From Rhodospirillales bacterium (GTDB taxonomy: Bacteria; Pseudomonadota; Alphaproteobacteria; CACIAM-22H2): DNA of 57,055 bases. Shown in pieces: positions 26,799 through 34,548 of the stretch. Under the pieces are notes generated by a model. It made no database searches. It was not told the origin of the DNA and saw only the letters and a program-made list of their open reading frames with translations. The position numbers and the translations under genes are program-made. Each line of letters starts with the position of its first letter. The stretch's first letter is position 1. The stretch lies in NCBI GenBank assembly GCA_947445225.1, contig CANFCX010000003.1, positions 1-57,055 of the forward strand. The letters are read 5' to 3'.

Positions 26799-28250
26799 TT
26801 ACCCCCCGAGAATTTCGCCGGTCGCGTCGGCGCGGGCGCGCCGGCGGAAGGAACCGATGGATTTCAGGGCGCGGCGCAGCGCGCTTTTTTCCGGCCGCGA
26901 CATCGATTCGAGCCGAACCAGGTTGCCGACGGGCCGGCCGGCGCGGTAATCGGCCAGTTGCTGCCGCAGCAGCAGGAACCCAATATGCTCGAACGCCGCG
27001 ACCAACTCGTCATGGTCGTTGGCGTCGAGCCGGCCGCGGGCGCGGAGCGCCCCGAGGCGGCCGAGCGTGGAGGTTTGCTCCAATCCGTCGACCAGGGCCA
27101 AGAGACGCACCGATTCGACCAAGGGCACGGTGGCGTGCCGCTTGATGTCGAAGCGTCCGCCGGTTCCGGTGCGGAAGCGGCCCAACCAGTCCAGGCCCAC
27201 GCCATGGCCGGAATCGTCGCGAGCCATCGTGGCGAGGAAATTCGGATGGGACGCCGCGATCTTGGTGATGTCGGCGCGCAACGCGGCGGCAAGAGCGGCC
27301 TCGCCCCAGACCGGTTGGAAATCGAAAAAGATATCGGCATTCAGCACGGCTTCGCCGCCGCGGCGTTTGGCCCACAGCGCCACCTGATGGCGCCATTGGG
27401 ACAAGGTCTTGCGCCACAGCGGATTGGTGGCCATCACATGGCCCTGGCAATACGGGATGCCGATTGCGTCGAGGTCGGCGGTCAGCTTCGTCGCGAATTC
27501 GATGAAATAACCGTCGATCCGGTCATGGGCGTCGTCCGGGTAGTCGGCGATGATGAATCCGTTGTCCTGATCGGGGAACAGGAAACTTTCGCCGCGCCCG
27601 CCCGAGCCCATGACGATAAGGGCCGACGCCACGGGAGGCGGACCCCGGCCGCGTTCCTGCATGGCCTGGGTCGCGGTCTCGGCCAGGTGCCGGTGAATGT
27701 CGCGATTGATGTCGGTCAACAGTGCCTGGATGTCCGGGGCCGGCAGGTTGTCCTCCAACAATTCCTCGGCGATGTCGGCCTGTGCCGCCTTCACCTGCCG
27801 CAAACCGGCGACATCGCCTTCTTGGGTTAGCCGCTCGATCTGGCCCATGGTTCGCGACGCGGCCGCGGCCAGGGTCTCGGTGAGGTCAAGCATGCCGACC
27901 AACCGATGGCCATCGTCGACGACCGGCATGTGGCGCCGGTGCTGCCGGCGCATGCGGGCGATGGCGCGATAGAGATAGTCGTCGGCCTCGGCGACCGCGA
28001 CCGGCCGCGTCATGACCGCCTCCACCGCAATCTCCGGGCCATGCTGGAATGTCACGCGGCGCGCGATGTCCTGCTCGGTAAGAATGCCGACCGGCCGCCG
28101 ATCGGCATCAACGACGACCGCGCTCGATTGGCCGGACCGCGAGAGCAGGGCGACGACATCGGCGAGTTTGGTCCCTGGGCCGCAGGCGACCGGCGGGGCG
28201 CCCATGACATCGCGGACCCGTTTGCTGAAGATTTCGGTCTGCGCGGCCAT
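26799..28250 (-). CDS. CBS-domain DUF294 putative nucleotidyltransferase
   Basis: The 483-residue cytoplasmic protein has two CBS domains (about residues 10-65 and 75-130), which usually bind adenine nucleotides. A helical spacer follows, then a DUF294 nucleotidyltransferase domain with the polymerase-beta-like motif GSGGRGES (215-222) and metal-binding acids Asp227 and Asp229 (FPDQDNG). A helical DUF294_C domain occupies about 335-480. The fold is related to the GlnD/GlnE enzymes that modify PII or glutamine synthetase. It probably nucleotidylates a protein in response to energy state, but no target is known. It lacks the cyclic-nucleotide-binding domain seen in some homologues. The unknown helical gene lies 15 bases upstream. 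Confidence 0.9.
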   Translation of the reverse strand: MAAQTEIFSKRVRDVMGAPPVACGPGTKLADVVALLSRSGQSSAVVVDADRRPVGILTEQDIARRVTFQHGPEIAVEAVMTRPVAVAEADDYLYRAIARMRRQHRRHMPVVDDGHRLVGMLDLTETLAAAASRTMGQIERLTQEGDVAGLRQVKAAQADIAEELLEDNLPAPDIQALLTDINRDIHRHLAETATQAMQERGRGPPPVASALIVMGSGGRGESFLFPDQDNGFIIADYPDDAHDRIDGYFIEFATKLTADLDAIGIPYCQGHVMATNPLWRKTLSQWRHQVALWAKRRGGEAVLNADIFFDFQPVWGEAALAAALRADITKIAASHPNFLATMARDDSGHGVGLDWLGRFRTGTGGRFDIKRHATVPLVESVRLLALVDGLEQTSTLGRLGALRARGRLDANDHDELVAAFEHIGFLLLRQQLADYRAGRPVGNLVRLESMSRPEKSALRRALKSIGSFRRRARADATGEILGG

Positions 28251-28265
28251 GGGCGGTTCTCTAGC

Positions 28266-28934
28266 CTAGGGGCGAGGCGGATCGGAAAGGATGCCGGCGA
28301 GAGCGGCGACATCTAAACGCCGCGCCAGGCGTTCGCGCAGGGCCACCATCTGGAACGAGATCGAGTTGGCGATAATTTCTGCATCGTTGCCGCTGTAGCG
28401 CCGATGAATGGGCAAGGCTTCGAAAATTCGGCGTCCCGAGGTTTCGGCGATTCGCGCCGCCGGCAATGGCGCCGTGGAACGGATTTGATCGAGGCGCTGA
28501 GTGAGTTCACCGATCGCGGCGGTCCAGTCCGGTGGCTCCGGTGTTAACCTCGGCGTATCCTCTAGCGTGGACCGATAGAGATCGGTCAGGGCTTCGTTCC
28601 GCAAGGAACCATGGGGCCGCAACAACCCCTCCAGGATGACCACGAGATCGGCCAACACCGCGGCGAAGCCGTGGCTGCGGCTGAGCGCCAGGGCATCGAG
28701 GAAACTGCGTTCGGCATAAAGCGCGTGGCTGAAAAGGCCGACCCTGGCGCGGCAATAATCGTCGATTGTTTTTTGGGCGATATAGGCGGCCTGACTGCGC
28801 AAGAAATCAGCAAGCTCGTGCCGGGTGGCGATGGGCGGAGTCCACCACCATTGCGCCAAAACATTGAGAAGACGCGTTAATCGCCCTTCGGTTGGGTTTG
28901 GCTTCGATCTCGGTGCCGGGTTGAAGCTGGTCAT
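28266..28934 (-). CDS. Unrecognised alpha-helical protein next to the DUF294 gene
   Basis: I do not recognise this 222-residue protein. It has no signal peptide or membrane helix and is predicted almost entirely helical. It has an aromatic patch AQWWWTPPIATRHELADFL near residues 28-46, and heptad-like stretches such as AAIGELTQRLDQIRS and SFQMVALRERLARRLDV. The gene reads into the DUF294 gene 15 bases on, so it is likely its partner, regulator or target. The ATG was chosen because the reading frame further upstream overlaps the promoter and leader of the divergent symporter operon. The real start could be internal. Confidence 0.65.
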   Translation of the reverse strand: MTSFNPAPRSKPNPTEGRLTRLLNVLAQWWWTPPIATRHELADFLRSQAAYIAQKTIDDYCRARVGLFSHALYAERSFLDALALSRSHGFAAVLADLVVILEGLLRPHGSLRNEALTDLYRSTLEDTPRLTPEPPDWTAAIGELTQRLDQIRSTAPLPAARIAETSGRRIFEALPIHRRYSGNDAEIIANSISFQMVALRERLARRLDVAALAGILSDPPRP

Positions 28935-28949
28935 GGCCCATGATATTAA
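28921..28949 (+). promoter_or_regulatory. Sigma-70-type promoter of the DUF4212-symporter operon
   Basis: TTGAAG (28921-28926), exactly 17 bases, then TATTAA (28944-28949) in a locally AT-rich stretch. Transcription from here would give a leader of about 130 bases before the first start codon, containing the hairpin at 28992-29025. Confidence 0.5.
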
Positions 28950-28991
28950 AAGATTCTTAAAAAATGATCCCTCCTTACCGGCGGCGGGAAT

Positions 28992-29025
28992 ATTACGGCC
29001 AACTTTCATCAAAGTGGGCCGTAAT
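28992..29025. promoter_or_regulatory. Long near-perfect inverted repeat in the symporter operon leader
   Basis: ATTACGGCC pairs with GGCCGTAAT, then after one A/G mismatch ACTTT pairs with AAAGT around a CATC loop: 14 of 15 pairs. It lies between the divergent operons, 60 bases before the DUF4212 start. It may be a dyad operator for a dimeric regulator or an RNA stem-loop in the leader. Confidence 0.65.
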
Positions 29026-29086
29026 GGCGAACCAAGCGCAGGCTTGGATTCCTTCGACCCAAGGGGGGGACGAACAGGAGGCGCCC

Positions 29087-29356
29087 ATGCAGGAATCAAC
29101 GCTCTCACGCGAGAAGATGGACAATTATTGGCGGAAAACGTCCCGCTTGATGTGGACTATCCTAGCCTTGTGGTTTATCGCCAGTTTCGTCGTTCATTTC
29201 TTCGCGGTCCCGCTTAACGGGATCAAGATCCTCGGGTTCCCGCTCGGCTTCTACTTCGCCGCGCAGGGGTCGCTGATCGCGTTTGTCGTTCTGTGTTTCT
29301 GGAACGCCTACGCACAGAACAAGATCGATGAAGAATTCGGCGTTGCCGAGGACTGA
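29087..29356 (+). CDS. DUF4212 small subunit of a sodium:solute symporter
   Basis: The 89-residue membrane protein has two hydrophobic helices (about residues 23-43 and 50-73) and the conserved family pattern YWRKTSRLMWTILALWF, then GFPLGFYFAAQGSL and YAQNKIDEEFGV. DUF4212 proteins are nearly always encoded directly before a VC_2705-type sodium/solute symporter and are thought to be its accessory subunit. The start follows ACAGGAGG at good spacing. The symporter gene begins 11 bases after the stop. Confidence 0.92.
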   Translation: MQESTLSREKMDNYWRKTSRLMWTILALWFIASFVVHFFAVPLNGIKILGFPLGFYFAAQGSLIAFVVLCFWNAYAQNKIDEEFGVAED

Positions 29357-29367
29357 GGGGGAAAATC

Positions 29368-31188
29368 ATGGCCTACGACATCAGCACCAAGACCGGATTT
29401 GTCGCCAATCTCGGTAAGATTTATGGCGGTTATGCCGGCGCGTTTCTCGGATTTGTCGTCGTACTCGCTATCCTCGAGCAGATGGGCGTGCCCAACGCCG
29501 TCATCGGCTATTGCTTCGTGTTCCTGACCATTGGCGTCTATGCCTATATCGGTATCCTTTCGCGCACGATGGAGCTGTCGGAATATTACGTGGCCGGCCG
29601 CGTCGTCCCCGCTTTTTACAACGGCATGGCCACCGGCGCCGACTGGATGAGCGCGGCGTCCTTCATTTCCATGGCCGGCGGCCTCTATCTCGCCGGCTTC
29701 GCCAATCTCGGCTACGTCCTGGGGTGGACGGGCGGTTACGTGCTGGTGGCGATCCTGCTGGCGCCCTATCTGCGCAAATTCGGTCAGTTCACCGTGCCCG
29801 ATTTCCTGGGGACACGGTACGAAGGAAACGGCGCCCGTGTCTGCGGGGTGATTGTGCTTTTCGCCGCGTCCTTCACCTACATCGTGGCCCAGTGTTACGG
29901 CATCGGCATCATCACCTCGCGTTTCATCGGCATCAGTTTTGAACTTGCCATCTTTGTCGGGCTCGCCGGCATCCTGGTGTGTTCGATGCTGGGCGGCATG
30001 CGCGCGGTGACCTGGACTCAGGTGGCGCAATACATCGTGTTGATCGTTGCCTATCTGGTCCCGGTTATCTGGCTGTCGACCAAACTGTACGGCATCCCGA
30101 TTCCGGAACTGACCTATGGCATGGCGTTGGAAGAGATCGCTTCGCTCGAACAGAAGCTCGGCATTCTCAAGCCCCACGCCGCGCCCTATGTCGACGCGGC
30201 GGGCAAGTTCAGCTGGGTCGAATTCAACAATTTCTGGGCGCTGGTGTTGTGCCTCATGGTTGGCACCGCATCGCTTCCGCACATCCTGATGCGTTATTTC
30301 ACCACGCCCAATGTGCGTCAGGCGCGTGAATCCGTGGGCTGGAGCATCTTCTTCATCTTCCTGCTTTATTTCACGGCTCCGGCCTATGCCGCCTTCGCCA
30401 AGCTTGAGGTTTATTCCCACGTCATCGGACAACCGATCGCGCAGCTACCGATCTGGGTCCAAAACTGGTCTCAAGTCGGCGGGTTGCTCACGATCCGCGA
30501 CGCCAACAACGACGGCATCCTTCAACTCGCCGAATTCATCATCAACCAGGACATCATCGTTCTGTCGATGCCGGAAATCGCCGGCTTGCCCTATGTGATC
30601 TCGGGCTTGGTGGCGGCGGGTGGTCTCGCGGCGGCGTTATCCACCGCGGACGGACTTCTGCTCGCCATCGCCAACGCGCTTAGCCACGACATCTATTACA
30701 AAATGCTCGATCCGAAGGCGAGCACGACTCGGCGCCTGACCGTCGCCCGCGTTCTGCTGGTCGGCGTGGCCCTGGTGGCCGCGGCGGTGGCGGGAACGCG
30801 TCCCGACGGCATCATCCAGATGGTGGCCTGGGCGTTTTCCCTAGCCGCGGCCGGACTCTTCGCTCCGCTGGTGCTGGGGATCTGGTGGAAGCGAACAACC
30901 GCGGCCGGCGCCGTTGCCGGCATGATCAGCGGCTTTTCGGTGTGTCTCTTCTATCTGGTGATGACGCGGTATTTCCCGGAAACGTTCCAGGCTTGGTTCG
31001 GCACCAATCTGTGGTGGGGAATCCGTAACATCTCCAGCGCGCTGTTCGGCCTGCCGGTGGCCTTCGGCGTGACCTGGGCTGTCAGCATGTTGACGACGCC
31101 ACCGTCCAAAGAGATGCAGGATTTCGTCGATTCGATCCGCACGCCCCGGGGCGACGTGAAGTGGGCGATCGCCGGCGTCCGCGAATAA
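29368..31188 (+). CDS. VC_2705-family sodium:solute symporter with an EF-hand-like loop
   Basis: The 606-residue inner-membrane transporter of the SSS family has about thirteen helices. Conserved parts are the early GADWMSAASFISMAGG, the helix QVAQYIVLIVAYLVPVIW and the sodium-site region ALSTADGLLLAIANALSHD. Related ActP/MctP-type transporters take up acetate or other short carboxylates, so this is the likeliest substrate. Between helices, residues 378-389 read DANNDGILQLAE, which fits the 12-residue EF-hand pattern at positions 1, 3, 5, 6, 9 and 12. The start has GAGGGGG before it. A terminator follows closely. Confidence 0.93.
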   Translation: MAYDISTKTGFVANLGKIYGGYAGAFLGFVVVLAILEQMGVPNAVIGYCFVFLTIGVYAYIGILSRTMELSEYYVAGRVVPAFYNGMATGADWMSAASFISMAGGLYLAGFANLGYVLGWTGGYVLVAILLAPYLRKFGQFTVPDFLGTRYEGNGARVCGVIVLFAASFTYIVAQCYGIGIITSRFIGISFELAIFVGLAGILVCSMLGGMRAVTWTQVAQYIVLIVAYLVPVIWLSTKLYGIPIPELTYGMALEEIASLEQKLGILKPHAAPYVDAAGKFSWVEFNNFWALVLCLMVGTASLPHILMRYFTTPNVRQARESVGWSIFFIFLLYFTAPAYAAFAKLEVYSHVIGQPIAQLPIWVQNWSQVGGLLTIRDANNDGILQLAEFIINQDIIVLSMPEIAGLPYVISGLVAAGGLAAALSTADGLLLAIANALSHDIYYKMLDPKASTTRRLTVARVLLVGVALVAAAVAGTRPDGIIQMVAWAFSLAAAGLFAPLVLGIWWKRTTAAGAVAGMISGFSVCLFYLVMTRYFPETFQAWFGTNLWWGIRNISSALFGLPVAFGVTWAVSMLTTPPSKEMQDFVDSIRTPRGDVKWAIAGVRE

Positions 31189-31205
31189 CAAACTTTCTAT
31201 AGAAT

Positions 31206-31242
31206 GGGGCAGGGCACGGTCACGGGCCCTGCCCTTTTTCTT
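31206..31242 (+). terminator. Rho-independent terminator after the symporter gene
   Basis: GGGCAGGGC (31207-31215) pairs perfectly with GCCCTGCCC (31226-31234) around a 10-base loop, followed by TTTTTCTT. It lies 18 bases before the next start, so the small membrane genes depend on readthrough or a promoter I cannot see. Confidence 0.85.
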
Positions 31243-31259
31243 AGCGAGATTTCAAGCCG

Positions 31260-31580
31260 ATGGCGGGACAGGATATTTGGTGGAGTTATTGGTATTTCCA
31301 CCTGCCCAATTACGCGCTTTCGGTGTTGTTCTACACGATGTTCGGGCGGTTCGCCCTCGGCCTCTTGCTTCCCCCGGATAGCCCGAATTACGTCTATCGC
31401 TGGTTCCGCCGGCTGACCGATTGGATCGTCGCGCCGGTTGCCTTTGTCACGCCGCGCGCCCTCCATGGCCCGCTCCTGGCTCCGGTCGCGGCCTTTTGGA
31501 TCATGGTCGCGCGGGTCACGTTATTCGCCGTGTTGTACGCCGCGGAGCTTTTGCCGCGGGCGGCGCCGGGGACTTCCTGA
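31260..31580 (+). CDS. Small integral membrane protein of unknown function
   Basis: The 106-residue protein has about three hydrophobic segments (WYFHLPNYALSVLFYTMFGRF, an amphipathic DWIVAPVAFVT, and LLAPVAAFWIMVARVTLFAV). The aromatic start GQDIWWSYWYFHLPNY and PNYVYRWFRRLTDW resemble YggT-like two-helix membrane proteins, but I would not name it firmly. Proteins of this type often follow the DUF4212/symporter pair. It is separated from that pair by a terminator and is followed six bases later by another small membrane gene. Confidence 0.72.
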   Translation: MAGQDIWWSYWYFHLPNYALSVLFYTMFGRFALGLLLPPDSPNYVYRWFRRLTDWIVAPVAFVTPRALHGPLLAPVAAFWIMVARVTLFAVLYAAELLPRAAPGTS

Positions 31581-31586
31581 CGGCCC

Positions 31587-31913
31587 ATGGGCGACCGCCG
31601 CAACCTGCTGATGATCGTGGTCGGATTGTGCGCCGCCAATGGCGTGTTTTCGCCCTATGTCGCCATCGCGCTTCAGATCGCGCCGGTTTTGATGCCCGAG
31701 GTGTTCCCGCGCACCGTGGGCTGGGCTTTGTTCTTCAGTTCGGTCGCGGTGTCGACGGCGACCTTGTTGCTCAGCGGGGTGCCGGCGGCGCTCTACGAAA
31801 GGCTGACGCGGAATGAAGAGGGCACGGCGTCGATGTGGATTTGGATGGCGGGCGCCGCCTTCCTTTCACTTCCGGCCCTGGTCAATCTCGACCGGATCGT
31901 CCGCGCCGATTGA
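31587..31913 (+). CDS. Small integral membrane protein of unknown function
   Basis: The 108-residue protein has three hydrophobic helices: LLMIVVGLCAANGVFSPYV, FFSSVAVSTATLLLSGV and MWIWMAGAAFLSLPALV. A loop LYERLTRNEEGTA separates the last two, and a short basic N terminus (GDRRN) suggests the cytoplasm. I do not recognise the family. The six-base gap to the preceding membrane gene implies one transcript. Confidence 0.68.
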   Translation: MGDRRNLLMIVVGLCAANGVFSPYVAIALQIAPVLMPEVFPRTVGWALFFSSVAVSTATLLLSGVPAALYERLTRNEEGTASMWIWMAGAAFLSLPALVNLDRIVRAD

Positions 31914-31988
31914 CCCCCGATTGCCGCGCCAAACGCGCTTCCCATTCTGGTATCATCCGACGGGCGCGCATTGGATTTTCGTTATCCC

Positions 31989-32360
31989 ATGGATCGCATT
32001 CGCTACTTCGCCGACCAATCGATACGCCGCGCTTGCGGCTTTGGCTTTCTGGCGCTCGCCACCGGCATGGTCGGCCTTTATTGGGACATCGCCAGCGCCC
32101 TGAAACTTGGCGCGACCGGGGCCACGTTCATGGCGGCGCTATTGGTGTGGAAAGCGTTCGAGGCGCCACGGCGCAATTATCGGCGCACCGAAGTCTTTCT
32201 GTTGATGGACAAGAAACACGATTTTCCGGAAGCCCGCGCTCAGCAGATTTTCGGTAACACCCTGCGGGATCGTTACCTTTGGCACGCCACGCTCATCGCC
32301 GGATTGGCGGCTGTCTTGTGGTTGTTTGCATTTGTCGTACAGATCGTCGGAGCGGATTAG
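31989..32360 (+). CDS. Small membrane protein of unknown function
   Basis: The 123-residue protein has two N-terminal hydrophobic helices (GFGFLALATGMVGLYWDIA and TGATFMAALLVWKAF), a hydrophilic middle with RRNYRRTEVFLLMDKKHDF, and one C-terminal helix (ATLIAGLAAVLWLFAFVV). I do not recognise it. A TTG six codons upstream could also start it. It converges on the lipoprotein gene 26 bases away. Confidence 0.68.
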   Translation: MDRIRYFADQSIRRACGFGFLALATGMVGLYWDIASALKLGATGATFMAALLVWKAFEAPRRNYRRTEVFLLMDKKHDFPEARAQQIFGNTLRDRYLWHATLIAGLAAVLWLFAFVVQIVGAD

Positions 32361-32386
32361 GCCGCCGCCACTTGGCCGCGCGACAA

Positions 32387-32686
32387 TCAGAAGACGGCGG
32401 CGAAACTACCGTCCAGCCGTTTCTCGGCGATGCATTGATAAAGGCCGCGCTTCTCGCCCATTTCGTACCGGATCGAGACGCGGAACTGATCGTCGCCGGT
32501 CGAAATCGCGACCAAGGATTTCTCGAATGGCTCGAAATTGGCCGCGGCGAGTTCGGATCCCGGCTTTTTGGCGTTGGCGAGGCAAATATCGTAGGCCGCT
32601 CGATTGAACTTTTCGCTCTGACCGCAGCCGGCGACCAAGAGCGCCGCCGAAAGGATCGCTGCGAGCCGGGCGGTGAACACGGGCAT
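32387..32686 (-). CDS. Small lipoprotein
   Basis: The 99-residue protein has a type II signal peptide: TAR, the hydrophobic core LAAILSAALLVAG and Cys21 in the lipobox LVAGC. Two further cysteines (YDICLA and YQCIA) may form a disulfide in the mature domain. No family is recognised. The chosen ATG has GAGG nine bases before it. An ATG three codons upstream sits directly after the stop of a short frame on the same strand. Confidence 0.7.
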   Translation of the reverse strand: MPVFTARLAAILSAALLVAGCGQSEKFNRAAYDICLANAKKPGSELAAANFEPFEKSLVAISTGDDQFRVSIRYEMGEKRGLYQCIAEKRLDGSFAAVF

Positions 32687-32697
32687 GGGTATCATCC

Positions 32698-32811
32698 TCA
32701 AGCCTGAGGCTGCTTAAGCGCGGTCGTGTGAATATCGAGCGTGTCCCACTGGGTCAAGTCCAATGCGGCGCCTTCGCGCGCGCCGATTTCACCGCTTCGG
32801 AAAACTTGCAC
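32698..32811 (-). CDS. Possible 37-residue small protein upstream of the lipoprotein gene
   Basis: A GTG-started frame whose translation looks protein-like (FRSGEIGAREGAALDLTQWD, with IHTTALK near the end) and whose TGA is followed at once by the lipoprotein start region. It has no convincing ribosome-binding site and occupies the divergent gap before coaBC. It may be a real coupled leader peptide gene, the remnant of a larger gene, or chance. Confidence 0.3.
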   Translation of the reverse strand: MQVFRSGEIGAREGAALDLTQWDTLDIHTTALKQPQA

Positions 32812-32836
32812 TTCGGTTGTTGATTTCCTATATATT
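32806..32836 (+). promoter_or_regulatory. Candidate promoter of coaBC-dut
   Basis: TTGCAC, then 17-19 bases, then TATATT (32831-32836, five of six consensus bases) in the only AT-rich part of the gap, 29 bases before the GTG start of coaBC. Confidence 0.45.
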
Positions 32837-32865
32837 ACATGACTAATTCGTAGAATGGGACAATC

Positions 32866-34092
32866 GTGCTGAACGGCAAACGTGTTCTGTTGATCATTTC
32901 CGGCGGCATCGCGGCTTACAAGAGCCTCGATCTCATCCGCCGGTTGCGCGAGCGCGGCGCCGCGGTTCGCTGTGTCCTCACCGAAGGGGGCGCGCAATTC
33001 GTCACGCCGCTTTCCGTCGCGGCACTCAGCGAAGACAAGGTTTACGGCGACCTGTTTTCGCTGACCGACGAAAGCGAAATGGGCCACATACGTTTGTCGC
33101 GCGAGGCCGACCTTATCGTCGTCGCCCCCGCGAGCGCGGACATCTTGGCGAAAATGGCGACCGGCTTGGCTGGCGACCTCGCCGCCGCCGTATTGCTTGC
33201 CTCCGATAAACCGGTGCTGGTGGCGCCCGCCATGAACACCATGATGTGGCGCCATCCGGCGACTCAGCGCAATGTGCAGACCTTGGCGGGCTGGGGAATC
33301 CAGCGCGTCGGCCCGCGACCCGGCGATTTGGCCTGCGGCGAGACCGGCGATGGCCGCATGGCCGAGCCGTTGGAGATCGTCGAGGCCATCGAGGCGATGT
33401 TCGTTCCGGCGCGACCTCTTTCCGGAAAGCGTGCACTGGTCACCAGCGGCCCCACCTACGAGGCGATCGATCCGGTTCGGTATATCGCCAATCGTTCTTC
33501 CGGCCGTCAGGGCCATGCCATCGCAGCCGCGCTGGCCCGCCACGGCGCCGGGACGATCCTGGTCGCCGGGCCCACCGCGCTGCCCGATCCGCCCGGTGTC
33601 AAAACCGTTCACGTCGAGACCGCGGCCCAGATGCTGGCGGCGTGTGAAGCCGCGCTGCCCGTCGATCTCGCGGTGTGCGCCGCCGCCGTGGCGGATTGGC
33701 GACCGCAGGCGCCGGCCAACCGAAAACTCAAGAAGGACGGAAAAGCGCCGGTCCTGCACTTGGCCGAAAACACCGACATCCTGGCCCGATTGTCCACGCC
33801 CGGCCGAACGCGCCCGGCGCTCGTCGTCGGCTTCGCCGCCGAGACCGCCACGGACATCGATGAGCTTGTCACCCTCGCGTCGGCCAAACGTACGCGCAAG
33901 GGGTGCGATTGGATGCTGGCCAACGATGTCTCGACAGCCGCCGGTACGTTTGGGGGCGAGGCCAACACCGTTCACCTGATCGATGCGGCCGGTGTCGAAC
34001 ATTGGCCGCGTTTGGACAAGGACGCCGTCGGTGAACGCCTGGCCGAGCGCATCGGGAAGTATTTTTCGCCACGGCCGGGGGCCGCCGCGTGA
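32866..34092 (+). CDS. coaBC: Bifunctional phosphopantothenoylcysteine decarboxylase / phosphopantothenate-cysteine ligase
   Basis: Carries out two steps of coenzyme A synthesis. The 408-residue protein has the N-terminal CoaC flavoprotein domain ([10 protein letters not shown], the PAMNTMMW motif, and a cysteine in [14 protein letters not shown] used for catalysis). The C-terminal CoaB domain begins at [16 protein letters not shown] with [12 protein letters not shown] and ends with MLANDVS and AERI. The start is GTG. The last codons overlap the GTG of dut, a common alphaproteobacterial arrangement. Confidence 0.96.
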   Translation: MLNGKRVLLIISGGIAAYKSLDLIRRLRERGAAVRCVLTEGGAQFVTPLSVAALSEDKVYGDLFSLTDESEMGHIRLSREADLIVVAPASADILAKMATGLAGDLAAAVLLASDKPVLVAPAMNTMMWRHPATQRNVQTLAGWGIQRVGPRPGDLACGETGDGRMAEPLEIVEAIEAMFVPARPLSGKRALVTSGPTYEAIDPVRYIANRSSGRQGHAIAAALARHGAGTILVAGPTALPDPPGVKTVHVETAAQMLAACEAALPVDLAVCAAAVADWRPQAPANRKLKKDGKAPVLHLAENTDILARLSTPGRTRPALVVGFAAETATDIDELVTLASAKRTRKGCDWMLANDVSTAAGTFGGEANTVHLIDAAGVEHWPRLDKDAVGERLAERIGKYFSPRPGAAA

Positions 34093-34538
34093 GCATCGCC
34101 GTGGCTTTGCGCCGGCTGCCGCACGCCGCCGAACTGCCGCTGCCGGCCCCCGCCACGGCCGGCGCCGCCGGCGCCGACCTGGCCGCCGCGATCACGTCCG
34201 AAATCGTGATTCCGCCGGGCGGACGCGCCTTGATTCCGACCGGTTTTGCGATCGCGGTTCCTTTGGGATTTGAGGCGCAAATCCGGCCGCGATCGGGTTT
34301 GGCGCTGCACCATGGCGTTGCCCTCTTGAACAGCCCCGGCACCATCGACTCCGATTACCGCGGCGAAATCGGCGTCATTCTGATCAATCTTGGCAGCGCC
34401 GATTTTCGCATCAGCCGCGGGATGCGCGTGGCCCAGATCATCCTCGCCCCGGTCGCGGCGGCGGCCTGGCAGGAGGTCGTTGCCCTTCCCGACAGTCCGC
34501 GCGGTGCCGGCGGCTTCGGGTCAACCGGCGTCGGCTGA
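34089..34538 (+). CDS. dut: dUTP diphosphatase (dUTPase)
   Basis: Hydrolyses dUTP to dUMP, keeping uracil out of DNA. The 149-residue trimeric enzyme contains all five motifs: [31 protein letters not shown] (catalytic Asp), RVAQIILAP and the C-terminal [10 protein letters not shown] that closes over the substrate. Its GTG start overlaps the coaBC stop, so translation is coupled. Confidence 0.96.
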   Translation: MSIAVALRRLPHAAELPLPAPATAGAAGADLAAAITSEIVIPPGGRALIPTGFAIAVPLGFEAQIRPRSGLALHHGVALLNSPGTIDSDYRGEIGVILINLGSADFRISRGMRVAQIILAPVAAAAWQEVVALPDSPRGAGGFGSTGVG

Positions 34539-34548
34539 GGCGGCGACG

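Noticed and set aside
28968-28999. Third TGATCC as a possible RpoE-type promoter before the symporter operon
   Set aside because: No CGTA or TAAGA-like -10 lies 16-18 bases downstream (the sequence there is GGAATATT).
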